A stretch of DNA of 64,000 bases. Origin: Plutella xylostella (taxonomy: Eukaryota; Arthropoda; Insecta; Lepidoptera; Plutellidae). Shown here piece after piece: positions 53,181 through 64,000 of this stretch. Position 1 is the first letter of the stretch; each line of letters begins with the position of its first letter. The stretch covers positions 7,943,501 through 8,007,500 of the forward strand of contig NC_064001.1 in the NCBI RefSeq assembly GCF_932276165.1, read 5' to 3'. The position numbers were made by a program, and so were the translations under genes. Below the pieces are notes generated by a model. It was not told the origin of the DNA. It did no database searches and saw nothing but the letters and a program-made list of their open reading frames with translations.

Positions 53181-53262
53181 GAAGTGACCCCACCGGACTG
53201 AAGAGCAAAAATATGTTGCTCCTGAATTACTTACGTAGCTCCATAAGCGACCGAAGTTACGT

Positions 53263-53480
53263 ACGTACGTGGCCTGCGCCTAAAAGTATACAGGCGGAGT
53301 TTTTAAAATAGCTCCCTGATGATGAAGGGACCAGCTACATCTGTTATAAATCCGGGGACGTGTTGTGTGTGATGTGTGTAGCAGTGGTGTTTATGTGGAT
53401 GTGCTTGAGCAGCATGTGAGCTTGAGATCGCTATTTTAAAAACTCCGCCTGTATTCTTTTAGGCGCAGGCCACCGTACTT
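53263..53480. mobile_element. Fold-back MITE with ~47-bp arms
   Basis: Arms GGCCTGCGCCTAAAAGTATA and GGCCTGCGCCTAAAAGAATA (complement) continue through CAGGCGGAGTTTTTAAAATA. The loop is about 115 bp. The arms are almost identical, so it is fairly young. Confidence 0.8.
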
Positions 53481-54029
53481 CAAGTTGAAGTCGGTGCCGT
53501 GTGCGGTAATATGTCGAACTACCTTTGAGGAAATACGTTGTAACTTGTAACTAATGTGGCGGAGTTTCGGTTTAAATTACCACAGCGATTTTTTTACGTA
53601 CCTAATAATTGAAATTTTAAGAATGTGTTCGTTTCCACGTGGCAGGTAAAATTAACTAGTTACTTATATCTAATAGTTTTGAAACTTAATTTGTTTTCTT
53701 GTATAGTTTTGATGTCGTCAAACATAACGATTTATTTACAGTTTTTCGGCATATCCTACTGAAGGAACCAAAGAATCGAAGATATTAAAATATATGCGCA
53801 TATATTCCCAAAATCCGGGCTGATTGAATGGCTGGAGGTAGGCAGCGTGTCGGGTTTATGAAACATTTATAAACTCCGATATGAATGTGCATGTTTGTGT
53901 CATTCACGCAATTGCGTTTTTACTTTGACATTGACTATGGCTACCGGTGGTTTTACGTGGTATGTGGTTTACATGGCAGATATACTATTGAGTTAAATTG
54001 AATTGATTTTTTTTTCTTTTTAAAAATTT

Positions 54030-54172
54030 GTAGCACCTATTGCATTAGTACACAGTGAATTATTGCCTTTGGCAACTTTTTACGCGAATTTTGAAAAGTT
54101 CAGAATCGTCCTTTGAGACACCCCATTTTCAGTTGACTATAGCTTCTTTTGCAACATTCTGTATATTGGGCC
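54030..54172. repeat. Diverged family C-like fragment
   Basis: Contains TTTTGAAAAGTTCAGAATCG and ends TTTTGCAACATTCTGTATA, as in the right half of 39705-39965. Confidence 0.35.
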
Positions 54173-54176
54173 CTCG

Positions 54177-54375
54177 ATAGTAAATTCAAATTCAAATTCA
54201 AATTCAAATGGTTTAATCGACGTAAAATTTTACAATTATTTGTCGATAGTCATCTACCACCATTTCACAAAGGCCCGTCATTGAGAAGGAAAGAAATGGC
54301 GAAAGAAACTCCTCGAGCATCTTTTCAACTTTTTCCTTATAATCTATTACAATTTTTACTTATATCTAGTACCTA
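54177..54375 (-). repeat. LINE 3' end with AAATTC tail
   Basis: A short (AAATTC)n run at 54181-54208 is followed by non-coding sequence containing AAGGCCCGTCATTGAGAAGG. Orientation puts the hexamer run at the LINE's 3' terminus on the minus strand. Confidence 0.5.
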
Positions 54376-54399
54376 CCTAGTAAAATAGTTCACACGTAA

Positions 54400-55330
54400 T
54401 CCCACTGGAAATCCTTTCATGGAGAAGTGAGTATCATAGCTATTCACATACATAAAGCTACTTAGATCAATAAAATATGATAAAATAGAATGGTTTTTGT
54501 TAACAGCCCGTATTCTGTATGGCGATAAACTTGGTACAAAGCGAACAATGAACGCCCACCCTTCTCAAAACTTTACGCATAAGCCGAGATTTCAATAAAA
54601 AATATAACTTCTGTCCCCTACTCCCTTATCACTCGTAAGTCGAAAACTTTATATTAAAATAACTAAAATAAAACTGGATTTCCAGTGATGGATTAAGGGA
54701 ATTCCTTTCATTCTGCTGACGGGCGCAATATTCAAACTTTCAAGTTTTCCGATCGCCCGACGGAAATGAATTTTACTTTACTTCTAATGAAAATTCTTTG
54801 ATATTTTCTTTGAATAAGTACTCACCTACTGACGGAAATTTCACTTTTGGTCTTCGGAAGCTTTTATTCGACAACGCTTACAGAAATCAGTACCATAGAT
54901 CCAGGGCGGGAGCGACAATCCTGCGCACGGCTACTTCAATATTTTCTGAAGAAAACATTATTACTGAATAGGTACTAAAAGGATAAATAATTTGAAACTT
55001 CTGTAATGTACGAGTAGGTATAGAATTACATGAATATCATTTGTATAAATAAACTAAACCTAATTATTAAATTAAAGATAAAAGCATAAATAATAGAGAC
55101 GTTCATAAATATTATGTAGGTACCTACCTACTTATTTGTAACACGCCTACAATTTTTTCAAAACTACGGTTTGACGAAAAGCACAAAAAATGCAATTGCT
55201 TAGTACAAACCCATTTCTAAGCGGCCCGACTTAAATAGCTAAAACAAAAGTCGATAAATGGTGGTCAGCCGATCCTATAAGCGGACTGGTAACACTTTTT
55301 CGGACTAAGCTTCTTCAATCTTCAGCCCTC
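54400..55330. other. Nothing recognised
   Basis: AT-rich sequence without supported features. Confidence 0.5.
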
Positions 55331-55332
55331 AA

Positions 55333-55450
55333 GGGTTACTCTATACTGAGGAAAAAAATACGAACGGGTGTTGTCGTGCAATCGGCACGTTTACTAAAAT
55401 GAGATAAAGTCGTGGCTCGCGCAGCAGCGCTTTGAAACTACGTTTTTCAT
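55333..55450 (-). repeat. Copy 4 of the unnamed ~100-bp repeat
   Basis: GGGTTACTCTATACTGAG, then CAATCGGCACGTTTACTAAA and GATAAAGTCGTGGCTCGCGC. On the minus strand it reads open in the frame that is also open in copy 3 (LR..RLYL...NVPI). Confidence 0.65.
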
Positions 55451-56174
55451 CATAAAGAGTGACCCCCCTGGGCCTGGGCAATATAAACAAAGCCTCTACT
55501 TGACCGTCATATTTACATACTTGGTCCCTTCGCCTCCACAAAGTTTTAATAAAATGCCCCGACCAAAATCCCTCGGTCCTTAGCCGTGAGTTTGTTTATG
55601 AACTTGCAAGAACTAGATTTGATTATAAAGTTTGGGCGGCAAACATAAAAGATTAAAACTTTTGAAAAGGTTTTTTTACAAGCTGGAATCCAAAGAAATT
55701 GGGAATTTTTCAATAGCTGTTAATAACTTGTTTACGTCATTTAAAACTAAATAAAAAACTTTGTTAAGATACTTTTGTTAATTTAAAACTGTAGAGAAGC
55801 CATATTTTTCAAGATTTTTCAAACATTAAAGTCATTTTGTCGAAAGTTTTCCCTTTAGGAAATTTCGTTGCTCATTTCGCTCTGGCCCCTACAGACCGAT
55901 ATTTTCTTGCTGCGTCTGTTGCCTATTCATTTTGCCTTGTCCTTTTGCATCTCCAATGCTTCATCTGAAATCTTCTCTATTACCACAGTAATAAGATTCG
56001 TTGTACACTGTGTTTCATATTTTTAACAACACGGGTATAGTGAATGCGTTGTACGTAACACGGTTGTTATTAAGGAAAGCATCGCGAGTATTTTCTTGAA
56101 CGCTTTTGTAAACGGTACGAACACTCATCCTTTTAGGTCGTACTTCAGTTTAGTTTGTGCACCGTGGTTTGGGA

Positions 56175-56252
56175 TGCGGGGTGCAGGGTGCGGGGTGCGG
56201 GGTGCGGGGTGCGGGGTGCGGGGTGCGGGGTGCGGGGTGCGGGGTGCGGGGT
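56175..56252 (+). repeat. TGCGGGG minisatellite, about 11 units
   Basis: Seven-bp units TGCGGGG (one TGCAGGG) are repeated about eleven times. The G-runs could form a G-quadruplex on the plus strand. Confidence 0.95.
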
Positions 56253-56364
56253 GATTGCTACGTGACTCAATTCTAACGACGGGTTTTTGTATGCAAAACT
56301 GTTTTTATAAAGTACCTAATCGCTACATGGGTTTACCTCCCCGCGTGACATGTCACATGTTCCT

Positions 56365-56580
56365 TATACAGGGTGTCCCAAAAGTCAATGTCACCTGTAT
56401 ATAGGTACGTTTACATACGTTCGGCGCACTCTGGGCAGTCATAGACAAAGATTGACGATAGAAGTTAGTAGTATTAGTAATGGACTGCCAGCTCGCATTT
56501 TCGAATGTTTTTAAAATCTGTGTTCCCGGAATGGCAGCGACTGACAGACCAATTATCATCGGCCCCTGTCATCTGTTCCT
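56365..56580. repeat. Fragment with an ACAGGGTGTCCCAAAAGT end
   Basis: Starts ATACAGGGTGTCCCAAAAGT, a terminus seen on many small DNA elements. No matching opposite end is found, so this is probably a solo end. Confidence 0.3.
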
Positions 56581-57197
56581 GATTCCTATTTTCTGTATAT
56601 AGATTTTTTTCCTTTTTGTTTCAAGTCGGGAAAAATGAACGATAGACTGTATAATTGGAACGTCTGCAATTTTCTGAATAGACGTTCGATTTTATTGTTT
56701 TTTTTTGCGCTCATCAGTTTTTGCTGCAACAGAAGTTTATTTTATTTTACAAAATTGCTAGGTGTATTGAGAGTGCAATCGTTGATACGGAAATAATTAA
56801 AATTTAATATTTATGTAGGTAAAATTGTACATTAACAAAATAACATATTTTTTTGTAGAAATTACACGCCAACTTATTTATACTTACTTATTGGTAATTT
56901 CAGTTGTCTTGTAACCGCTTTTGATTTAGATTCTGATGGCACCAAAATTTAATTTTAACTATGTCAAACTAAAAGAGAAGATTAGCGGAAACTTTCATAG
57001 ATTACAATTTTAAACCAAGAGTTTAAGTAACGTTTTGACTCAACTAAATTTAGAATTTGTGCCTTCAGAATCAACATCAATGTATGTAGGTACTTATTGA
57101 AGTATAAATCGGTCCTTCCGTCAAGTTGGACAAATTCAGCTTCTGAAGGCTGCCTGAGCCTTCACTTTTCAGTTTCGGAGTTTTCCGTTTCGCAGAA

Positions 57198-57285
57198 GGG
57201 TTACTCTATATTGACAAAAACTGTCGCATAATCGGCACGTTTAATACAACGAGATATGTTCGTTTGTTCGTAGCCCGCGCAGTAT
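57198..57285 (-). repeat. Copy 5 of the unnamed ~100-bp repeat, interrupted by a LINE tail
   Basis: GGGTTACTCTATATTGAC, then TAATCGGCACGTTTAATACA and ACGAGATATG. It is cut at GCGCAGTATT by the LINE tail that follows. Confidence 0.6.
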
Positions 57286-57400
57286 TATTATTAAGTTCTT
57301 TATTGCACAAAGTAAATTGGTACAAATGCAAACTTAATGCTAGCAGCATTTCCTACCAGTTAACCTTTGGTGATGTTGAAAAAGTGATTGGTAGTGCTTA
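57284..57400 (-). repeat. LINE 3' tail
   Basis: ATTATTATTAAGTTCTTTAT on the plus strand is the complement of a LINE 3' end with AATAAA and a TAA repeat. It interrupts copy 5 of the ~100-bp repeat. Confidence 0.45.
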
Positions 57401-58280
57401 AGGCTTTGACGGTAGAATATGGTCTATATTGAAACTCCGTCATATAGATTGACCCCCCAGTCTCGCCTCGTATAGCGTGATCCATTAAACCCTTTCACGC
57501 TATGTTTACAGATCCCTATCGCGATTGAAAATCTATTCCTATATTGGCTCCAGTCACTATTATTTTACAAGACTTGACGGGCATTTTGAACTAAAAATAC
57601 ACAAACATGCAGATACGTTAAACTTATAATACCCCCCTTTTTGGGTCAGGAGTTAAAAACTACGAACGATCATACAAACAGTAACTTACAATTGTAAGTT
57701 GCCTTTGAAAATAGTGAAGAAAACTTGACGTGAAGTATTTGAATGTCTCCAGCTTCACATCAAAGCCAAGTTTTGGGAAGTTTAATCGACCGAGGACAAG
57801 AACGTTAGTCTGTTACGTTCAAATTCATAGTCCAAGACAAAATGTATTAATCATTTCGACGAAATATTTGTTGAATAAGCGGATTTTTTTGTTTCTTACT
57901 TTTAATTATCTAACTTTTTAAAAATAAACGTCTCAAGCTAATTTGTTGTATTTTCTGCTGATCTAACATTTATATAACATTTTGTATTTACTACAAAGTT
58001 TTGATTTGATATTGGCTTTAAGCCCAGGAAAGTCAATCAAACGATAATATACCGTATGATATAATTCAAACGATAACTTGAAGCGTTGTAAATTCTAAAG
58101 CTGAACAACGTAAAGCCAAAAACATCTATAACTCACGGATCACGACTATGAATACGGGTAGAAGTCGCGAAGTGTATTGATAGTTTGTCTGCCCGTCGCC
58201 GTCGAGTTCGGAAACTTTAATTGTTCATCATTGTGCCCAAGTTCGGCTATTAGCTTAGCATATGCTTGCGAGCCGCACCC
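57400..58280. other. Nothing recognised
   Basis: No supported feature. Confidence 0.5.
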
Positions 58281-58284
58281 GTCA

Positions 58285-58491
58285 TCCTAACTAATATTAT
58301 AAATGCGAAAGTAACTGTGTCTGTCTGTCTGTCTGTCTGTTACTCTTTCACGCCAAAACTACTGAACGGATTTGAATGAAATTTGGTATACATATGGTTT
58401 AGACCCTGGGAAAGAACATAGGCTACTTTTTATCCCGGAATTCCCACGGGAAAACTTTTTAAGGCGAAGCGAAGCGCGCGGGAACAGCTAG
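58285..58491 (+). mobile_element. Helitron-like element, complete copy
   Basis: Begins TCCTAACTAATATTATAAAT and ends ACAGCTAG, followed by T. It contains (TGTC)n and the hairpin-prone GGCGAAGCGAAGCGCGCGGG near the 3' end. It is the most complete Helitron in the window and is non-autonomous. Confidence 0.75.
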
Positions 58492-58497
58492 TTAATA

Positions 58498-58640
58498 ATA
58501 CACTCGCGGGCAATGAAAAAGTGCCACCCACAAAATACCAACGCCTTTTTTAAAACAATTAATTTAAAATTACGCTCAGTTTGTATTAAATTGGGTGATA
58601 TGTTGTCCCTGGAACTTTTTCATTTCTCGTGATTGTATTG
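58498..58640. mobile_element. Family A MITE, longer variant
   Basis: Starts ACACTCGCGGGCAATGAAAA and ends AACTTTTTCATTTCTCGTGA. The interior is about 80 bp and unlike the short copies. It begins only a few bases after the Helitron. Confidence 0.65.
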
Positions 58641-58864
58641 TACTAACCCTTCATCATTATCAGCCATAGGATATTCCGATCAAACCTAGTTTTGAACTTT
58701 AGCCCCTTCAGTTAAGCATGAAAAGAGGTTCATGGTCAATTAAGGGTTAACCAATTACATAATAAACTAAAAACCTTTTCTACATCATAAATATTGTATT
58801 GGAAAGCTTGGAACCTCCGTTCAGCATCAAATAATAAATAGCATACTGGCCGAAATACAGAGAC

Positions 58865-58951
58865 GTACGGTCAGGTGCAGAGAGACCTGACCCCCCTCTC
58901 ATAGTAACAATGTTTCTGAGAGGGGTCAGGTCTTTCTGCCCTTTACTGTAC
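58865..58951. mobile_element. Short fold-back MITE, family B copy 2
   Basis: Arms GTACGGTCAGGTGCAGAGAG and the complement of CTGCCCTTTACTGTAC, with CCTGACCCCCCTC / GAGAGGGGTCAGG inside. It matches 23970-24053. Confidence 0.7.
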
Positions 58952-59130
58952 CCAAGGAGGGCCAATTAAAGCCATGCGACGGGCCATTTGCACTAATCCA
59001 CGTGATTAACCTTTTTGCCGTGGTTAATGGCGGGATATTTCACTGGGAGGTTGTCAGCCCTGCGGTCTCATTGGACCAATGTCTGCTGCTTCCAATGACG
59101 TGCAATTTGTTCATGGTATTTATTTATTTA

Positions 59131-59400
59131 GACGACCGAATGGCGTAGTGCTGGTAAGTGGCCCTGACTACTGAGCCGAAGGTCCCGGGTTCGATTCCCG
59201 GCTGGGGCAGATATTTGTTTAAACACTTTATTTGTTCTCGGGTCTTGGATGTGCCCGTAAAATGGCAATAGGCGCGCCCCCTATTACATTGGGACTAACA
59301 TAACACTGGCGTAAAGTGGGTGCAGCAATGCACTTCTGCCTACCCCGCAAGGGAGCACATTAGTACAAGGTGTGAGTGTTTTTTTATTTTTATTATTTAT
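59131..59400 (+). mobile_element. tRNA-derived SINE (second family)
   Basis: tRNA-like head with an A box (TGGCGTAGTGC) and a B box (GGTTCGATTCC). The body contains ATAGGCGCGCCCCCTATTAC, and the end GGGAGCACATTAGTACAAGG is followed by a T/A-rich tail. A 3' fragment of the same family is at 41665-41735. Confidence 0.8.
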
Positions 59401-59954
59401 TAACGTACTTATACTTATATTTTTTACTCATAGTTAATAATGGCACCTTATTTTTATATATTTTTTGTTCTAATCGTCTTTGTTTACTAACTTTTCATTG
59501 TTAAAAACTGTCTGTGGATTTAAGTTAATATTTTTATTATGTTATTAGTATGAATATTTATTAAATCATGAATAACGGGTATTAAATAAACTAATAATAG
59601 AAAACTTATATTTAACTAAATGTATATTATTTTATTAGTTGCTATTGCGATCACGGAAAATATATATTTAGACATAGCCCATTGCTTTGAGGGGATTTTC
59701 GTTAATCTAAAAATATGTTATTTCAAGCAAAGCCCCATTAGACAGGCCTCGCCTACGCATCTCTGATTTTGCATAAATATCTTGTTATTTTTGGCAACTC
59801 AGGAAAGTCTGCTTACTGATGATAAACAAATTTTTAATGAGCGCGTTTTTATTCCCTTGCTAATGCTAAAAAGAATGACCTATTGTGTATTTTTTGCCCA
59901 GAAGGCTTTTCATGAAATTTTTTCCCAAACCCGATGGGGATCTTTTATGTCTCA

Positions 59955-60110
59955 ACTAGAATAGAATAGAATATTGTTTTATTGAACACCAAATAAATCA
60001 GACATACAAAAAAACATATTTATAGACTAGAACTAATGTACAATAGGCGGCCTTATCGCTGAGAGCGATCTCTTACAGGTATAATAACCGGTGCACCATT
60101 CGATCCACGT
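59955..60110 (-). repeat. LINE 3' UTR end (same family as 11935)
   Basis: Complement of the 11935-12092 tail: AGAATAGAATAGAATATTG, then TAGGCGGCCTTATCGCTGAG. The ATTCT tail is at the left, so the LINE lies on the minus strand. Confidence 0.6.
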
Positions 60111-60313
60111 TATTTTTAATAGAAACTTATTTACATTGATTCTAATTTGTCCGAAGAAAGATTACAAAATCGGCCAGTGACTCTAACATCCACACACACA
60201 CTGGCATCCTTTCCTGAATGAATTTTCATACAAATATTCTTCTAATTTTCATAAAGAACATTTCTGGGGAAAATCATTGTGGATTAAACAGTCAAATTAG
60301 AACCCACTATATT

Positions 60314-60425
60314 ACGTTCACGAGCAATGAAAAAGTTCCATTGAGAAAAGCACCAAACACAGCACTAAACCGGAAAGGCTAGGCATAATGACGCCGTCTG
60401 CAATATTCAAGTACAGCGCATCGGA
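60314..60425 (+). repeat. Family A left half
   Basis: TTCACGAGCAATGAAAAAGT followed by GACGCCGTCTGCAATATTCA, matching the left part of the long copy at 45429. The right end is missing. Confidence 0.55.
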
Positions 60426-60429
60426 ATGA

Positions 60430-61015
60430 TTTTTGTATGTGTGTAATATACCCCCCCTGTAGTGACGCTTCGGACTCTAACCTACCTATTTGAGACGTAT
60501 TTTTCGCCCTAACTAAACTGAAACGAACTGAAGAGAAGTCTTGTAACGGTATACGTGTTTTGCATTATTCGTTTGGCCAATACGTGATCGTCTAGTCTAG
60601 CGGTTAGGACTCTACATTTCCGAAGTAACGCAAGTTCTTTTAGGAGGTTGAGAGAATCCCTACCCTAGCACTAATCCCTAGAACCCTAGTTCATAATCCC
60701 TAGTTTATCTATTTGTTAGGACAACAGAACAAAGCTCAAGCAATAGTTATTTCTTAAAACATACATGATTTAATTAAACAAAAGTAATTTAAATATATAC
60801 AAAATTATCTATAAAAAAGGGTTTTTAATTTGAATAGAAGGTGCGCCCCGCCTCGCACACCCTATGAAGGACGACCAGATCCGTCCACCAGACCCATCTA
60901 CCTTCTCTAGCCCACTGGCTCTATTCAAACTGTTTTTTTTTGTCAGTCAGTCCCTAGGAAAGGATCTATTGATTGGGATCCAGATGATGTTAATAATATT
61001 TTATTCAGCTTCACA
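60430..61015. other. Nothing recognised
   Basis: Mixed sequence. A GC-richer patch at 60840-60950 is flanked by TTTGAATAGA and its near-complement TCTATTCAAA, possibly a small fold-back element. Confidence 0.35.
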
Positions 61016-61018
61016 ATT

Positions 61019-61345
61019 CGGCACGGATATCTCCTGAGCCTACTTAAGCATTTATTCGGCACGGATAGTTCCTGAGCCTACTCCTGTATCCATAATATGT
61101 AATAGTTATTCGGCACGGATAGTTCCTGAGCCTACTCTTGTATTTTCGACACGGATATTCCCTGAGTCTACTTATACATTTATTCGACACGGATATTTCC
61201 TGAGTCTACTTATGTATCAATAATGTGTAATAGTAATCCGGCACGGATAGTTCCTGAGCCTACTCTTGTATTTTCGACACGGATATTTCCTGAGTCTACT
61301 TATACATTTATTCGACACGGATATTTCCTGAGTCTACTCATGTAT
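61019..61345 (+). repeat. Tandem repeat of a 27-bp core with 128-bp higher-order period
   Basis: Eight copies of a core CGGCACGGATAGTTCCTGAG, then CCTAC, start at 61019, 61057, 61111, 61147, 61185, 61239, 61275 and 61313. Spacing is 38, 54, 36, 38, 54, 36, 38, an exact 128-bp three-monomer unit. Cores alternate between CGGCACGG and CGACACGG types. Confidence 0.9.
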
Positions 61346-61789
61346 ATCGTCACAGTACAATGTTTTCCAATAATGGACATAATTAAAATATAATTATTAT
61401 CTCCCATTTCAGCTTGTGTCAAGAGCAATCACTCAAATGTATCTCTATATTGTAGATCTCAGAGTTATGTGACAATTAATATTTTATCGATGCTGGCTTG
61501 TGTCTACCATGGTACCTACAAGTTGTTCGAGGTGGTTTCCCTGCCTCTAATTAACTTCATCACAGTCAAGCTCAACATTACTTATTAATAACTAACTGTC
61601 ATCATCTCCTCCTGTATATAGTATGTATATTGGTCAGTTTGTAAGAAGAATCCAATTCAGCAACTGCTTTCCTTTACCCAAGCTGATAAGAAGTCATTTC
61701 AATTTATTTATCGGTAGTAAGTAACTCATGTACTATGAAAATATTTTCCTATCTTATTCAAAACTTAGTAAATTTTATTTAGAATAGAA

Positions 61790-62490
61790 TACAGTTGAAA
61801 CTCTTATGGTCGCCAATCGCCTCAATGACCCTAATTATAAATTTTGTTTAATATTATCAACATCTTATCCAAACCCAAATCAATAATTATTTTTATTAGC
61901 AGAATTAAAGGAGAATAATAAGTATAATAAATTATTACTAATCACTTAATATGTAAAAGTTGTCATGGTCACAGTCAATAATATATAGCCAATGATACCC
62001 ATTTAACCTTCAAAAGTAAAATTGCATGAATATTAACTATGGAAATATTTATTTTATCTTTTCCAAATATTTCAGTTAACTTAAAATAGTGTTAGTGCTC
62101 CTATGGCCGCCATCCAACACATTGACCCTACGGGTATAAGTATCTAATTGAAGGTATTTATTTTATTTAATCAGACAAGTAGATAACTTTAGTAAAAGTA
62201 AAGTTGGTGCTCAACTAGGTCGGCAACTGACTCATTGACCCTATTATTTATTAATTTTGTTTAATATTCTTAACATCTTTTCCAAAGCAAAATCAATCTT
62301 TATTTATATTAATAAAAGGGCATAATGCAGGTTTTTAAGTATTATAAATTATCATTAACTTGCTGAATATATAAGAATTGTCTTAGTCACAGTCAGTCAG
62401 GTACAAGTTATGGCCAATATAACCATTGAATAAAAGGAATACTCACTAAATTACATGAATTCTATTCTGTTTTCTGATACATAACTAGTA
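61790..62490 (+). repeat. Diverged tandem duplication, ~410-bp period
   Basis: TAAATTTTGTTTAATATTAT and its flanks (61793-62070) recur as TTAATTTTGTTTAATATTCT (62200-62480), keeping the order of short blocks. A third copy of the first 40 bp (ending ATTGACCCT) lies at 62087-62127. Confidence 0.65.
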
Positions 62491-64000
62491 ATTGAGGTAC
62501 TGAAGTAAATACCTATTGAATTCCAATAAAGCAAACTTTACATACTTAGATGGGTAAGTAAATACCAAAATCATATCTATCACATCAATGAGTAAGAGGC
62601 CTAGATCCACCAACTATACATCAATAACATTCACCACACATGAGATACAAAAGGATAGCATGTTTTTCAATTCAATAACCTACTCTCCCACAGTCTAAAC
62701 CTACCTGCTTAGCATCTAACTGGTTTGAAGATGAAATGCATTTTATACAAACCCACATTTTACACAATGTACCTAGTATCAAATACCTAGTAAGTAAGTA
62801 TAAATTTAGAATCTGGGTTTCTTAGTTCTGAACTAATGTTTTGAAAGTAGATTTGTTTTGCAAACAATACCACACTGGTGTTCCTTGAATGTATGTTAGT
62901 TTTGTTGCTGCCTAATTGTTAAAGTATGTTTTTTTTTTTTTTTTATGATGAACAATACCTCAAATACTTGAATTTACCAAGTGTAGCTAAATCCATAATA
63001 AAACCATAGAGAATCATTAAACTAGTGAATCACACAAGTACACACAGTAATTATTCAAGTAGAAACATAGTATTTTATGAAAATATGGTTCGGCCCATTT
63101 TTATCCCGGTGGAAAAATGTTTAAAATCATTTCAAATATTAAGAATACAAGTAATAAGTAATGTTTATAATAACCACTCTTAGAGAATCAAAGTACATTG
63201 TGCTAGCTGTAAGATTTTTTTTAATTAATTAAGTACATAATAGAAATGCTCATTCAAATAAGAATACAATTTTGCTAAATGGATTCATAGTTTAGTATGA
63301 ATAACCTGAAGCATATTCTTCATTCTGGTTTCAAGACTGAATAGACAAGTACATACTTACATGAGAACTAGATGGATTTGGTAGAAATATGTTTATATTG
63401 TGTATCTCAGGAGATAAGTAAATAAGTACAGACTACCTAGGAATATGAATTCCTTGTAATTTAAACAATTTCAGAATGATCTAATAAGTTACCTAATAGA
63501 TTTACTTAGATTGCAAGTACTTATCACTGAATAGTATTCCACATAATTATGTTATATATCTGATGAATCATCCATTATTAATACTCAGGTACTTATTCAG
63601 ATTGTTGTGTAGGCCTAGTAAGTTTGTAAACCAAATATGTTGGAACATAGGTTATGATCCACCACAATGAAACATAGGTACACCTAATGGCCTGTATTTT
63701 CCTAATTACTGTTCTTTACTGGGTAGGCAAAGATTGCTGGGTGAAACAATTTCAGATAGATAGAATGCTGTGAGTAAAAGTAACATACTTAAATACTTGA
63801 GTCATTAGTCATCATCTCAATAGAACATACTATTCAATATCTGTAATATATTGATATACTTAAGTAACTAAGTTTATTCCTTCCAGGTAAACAAACATAC
63901 CTTGATGAAACAAGTGGGGTAATTTTCTCATAGTTGAATGTACTTATACTTGTAAATTGATTGTTTTATGTGATAGAATCTTTAAGGCTGATTGATGAAG
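62490..64000. other. Intron-like or intergenic sequence, no gene recognised
   Basis: AT-rich with many AGTAAGTA/TACTTAC-type words and one poly(T) run at 62929-62944. No exon is supported. Confidence 0.4.

Overview
This is a eukaryotic nuclear window, most likely from a moth or butterfly (Lepidoptera). The evidence is two intron-containing genes with standard GT-AG splicing, AT-rich non-coding DNA, and repeats typical of lepidopteran genomes: tRNA-derived SINEs, short Helitrons running from TC to CTAG, RTE-type LINE tails ending in GATGAT runs, Jockey-like LINE remnants and many fold-back MITEs. The species cannot be named from the sequence.

Only two protein-coding genes can be supported. 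Both lie on the minus strand in tandem, and both encode organic cation/anion transporter-like proteins of the SLC22 branch of the major facilitator superfamily. The downstream gene (2580-9940, six coding exons, 539 aa) and the upstream gene (18636-34602, six coding exons, 546 aa) have the same exon order and the same intron phases (2, 0, 1, 1, 0), so they are tandem paralogues. Both keep the large Cys-rich, N-glycosylatable first extracellular loop, the SDRYGRK loop, NES(A/V)RWLLSKGR after TM6, LD(K/R)YGRKRTL between TM8 and TM9, and the C-terminal LPET tail. The downstream gene also has a nearly identical second copy of exon 5, about 500 bp away, usable only as an alternative to the first, plus a truncated third copy.

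Layout: 1-1745 intergenic; 1745-2579 probable 3' UTR of gene 1; 2580-9940 gene 1; 9941-18000 repeat-rich spacer; 18000-18635 probable 3' UTR of gene 2; 18636-34602 gene 2, whose 11.4-kb first intron holds a hAT element carrying an RTE LINE fragment, a LINE split by a 957-bp DNA element, and a 1.7-kb terminal-inverted-repeat element; about 34740-34900 a likely gene 2 promoter; 34900-64000 no gene recognised. That last part contains Helitrons, MITEs, SINEs, LINE remnants, minisatellites, a GC-rich island near 44.6 kb and a tandem repeat with 128-bp higher-order periodicity at 61.0 kb.

I found no bacterial-type system, CRISPR array, rRNA gene, free-standing tRNA gene or recognisable virus. The points most worth following up are the duplicated exon 5, the nested transposons with readable target-site duplications, the arrays of GTAAC-type motifs inside two DNA elements, the higher-order repeat at 61 kb, and an unnamed ~100-bp repeat present five times.
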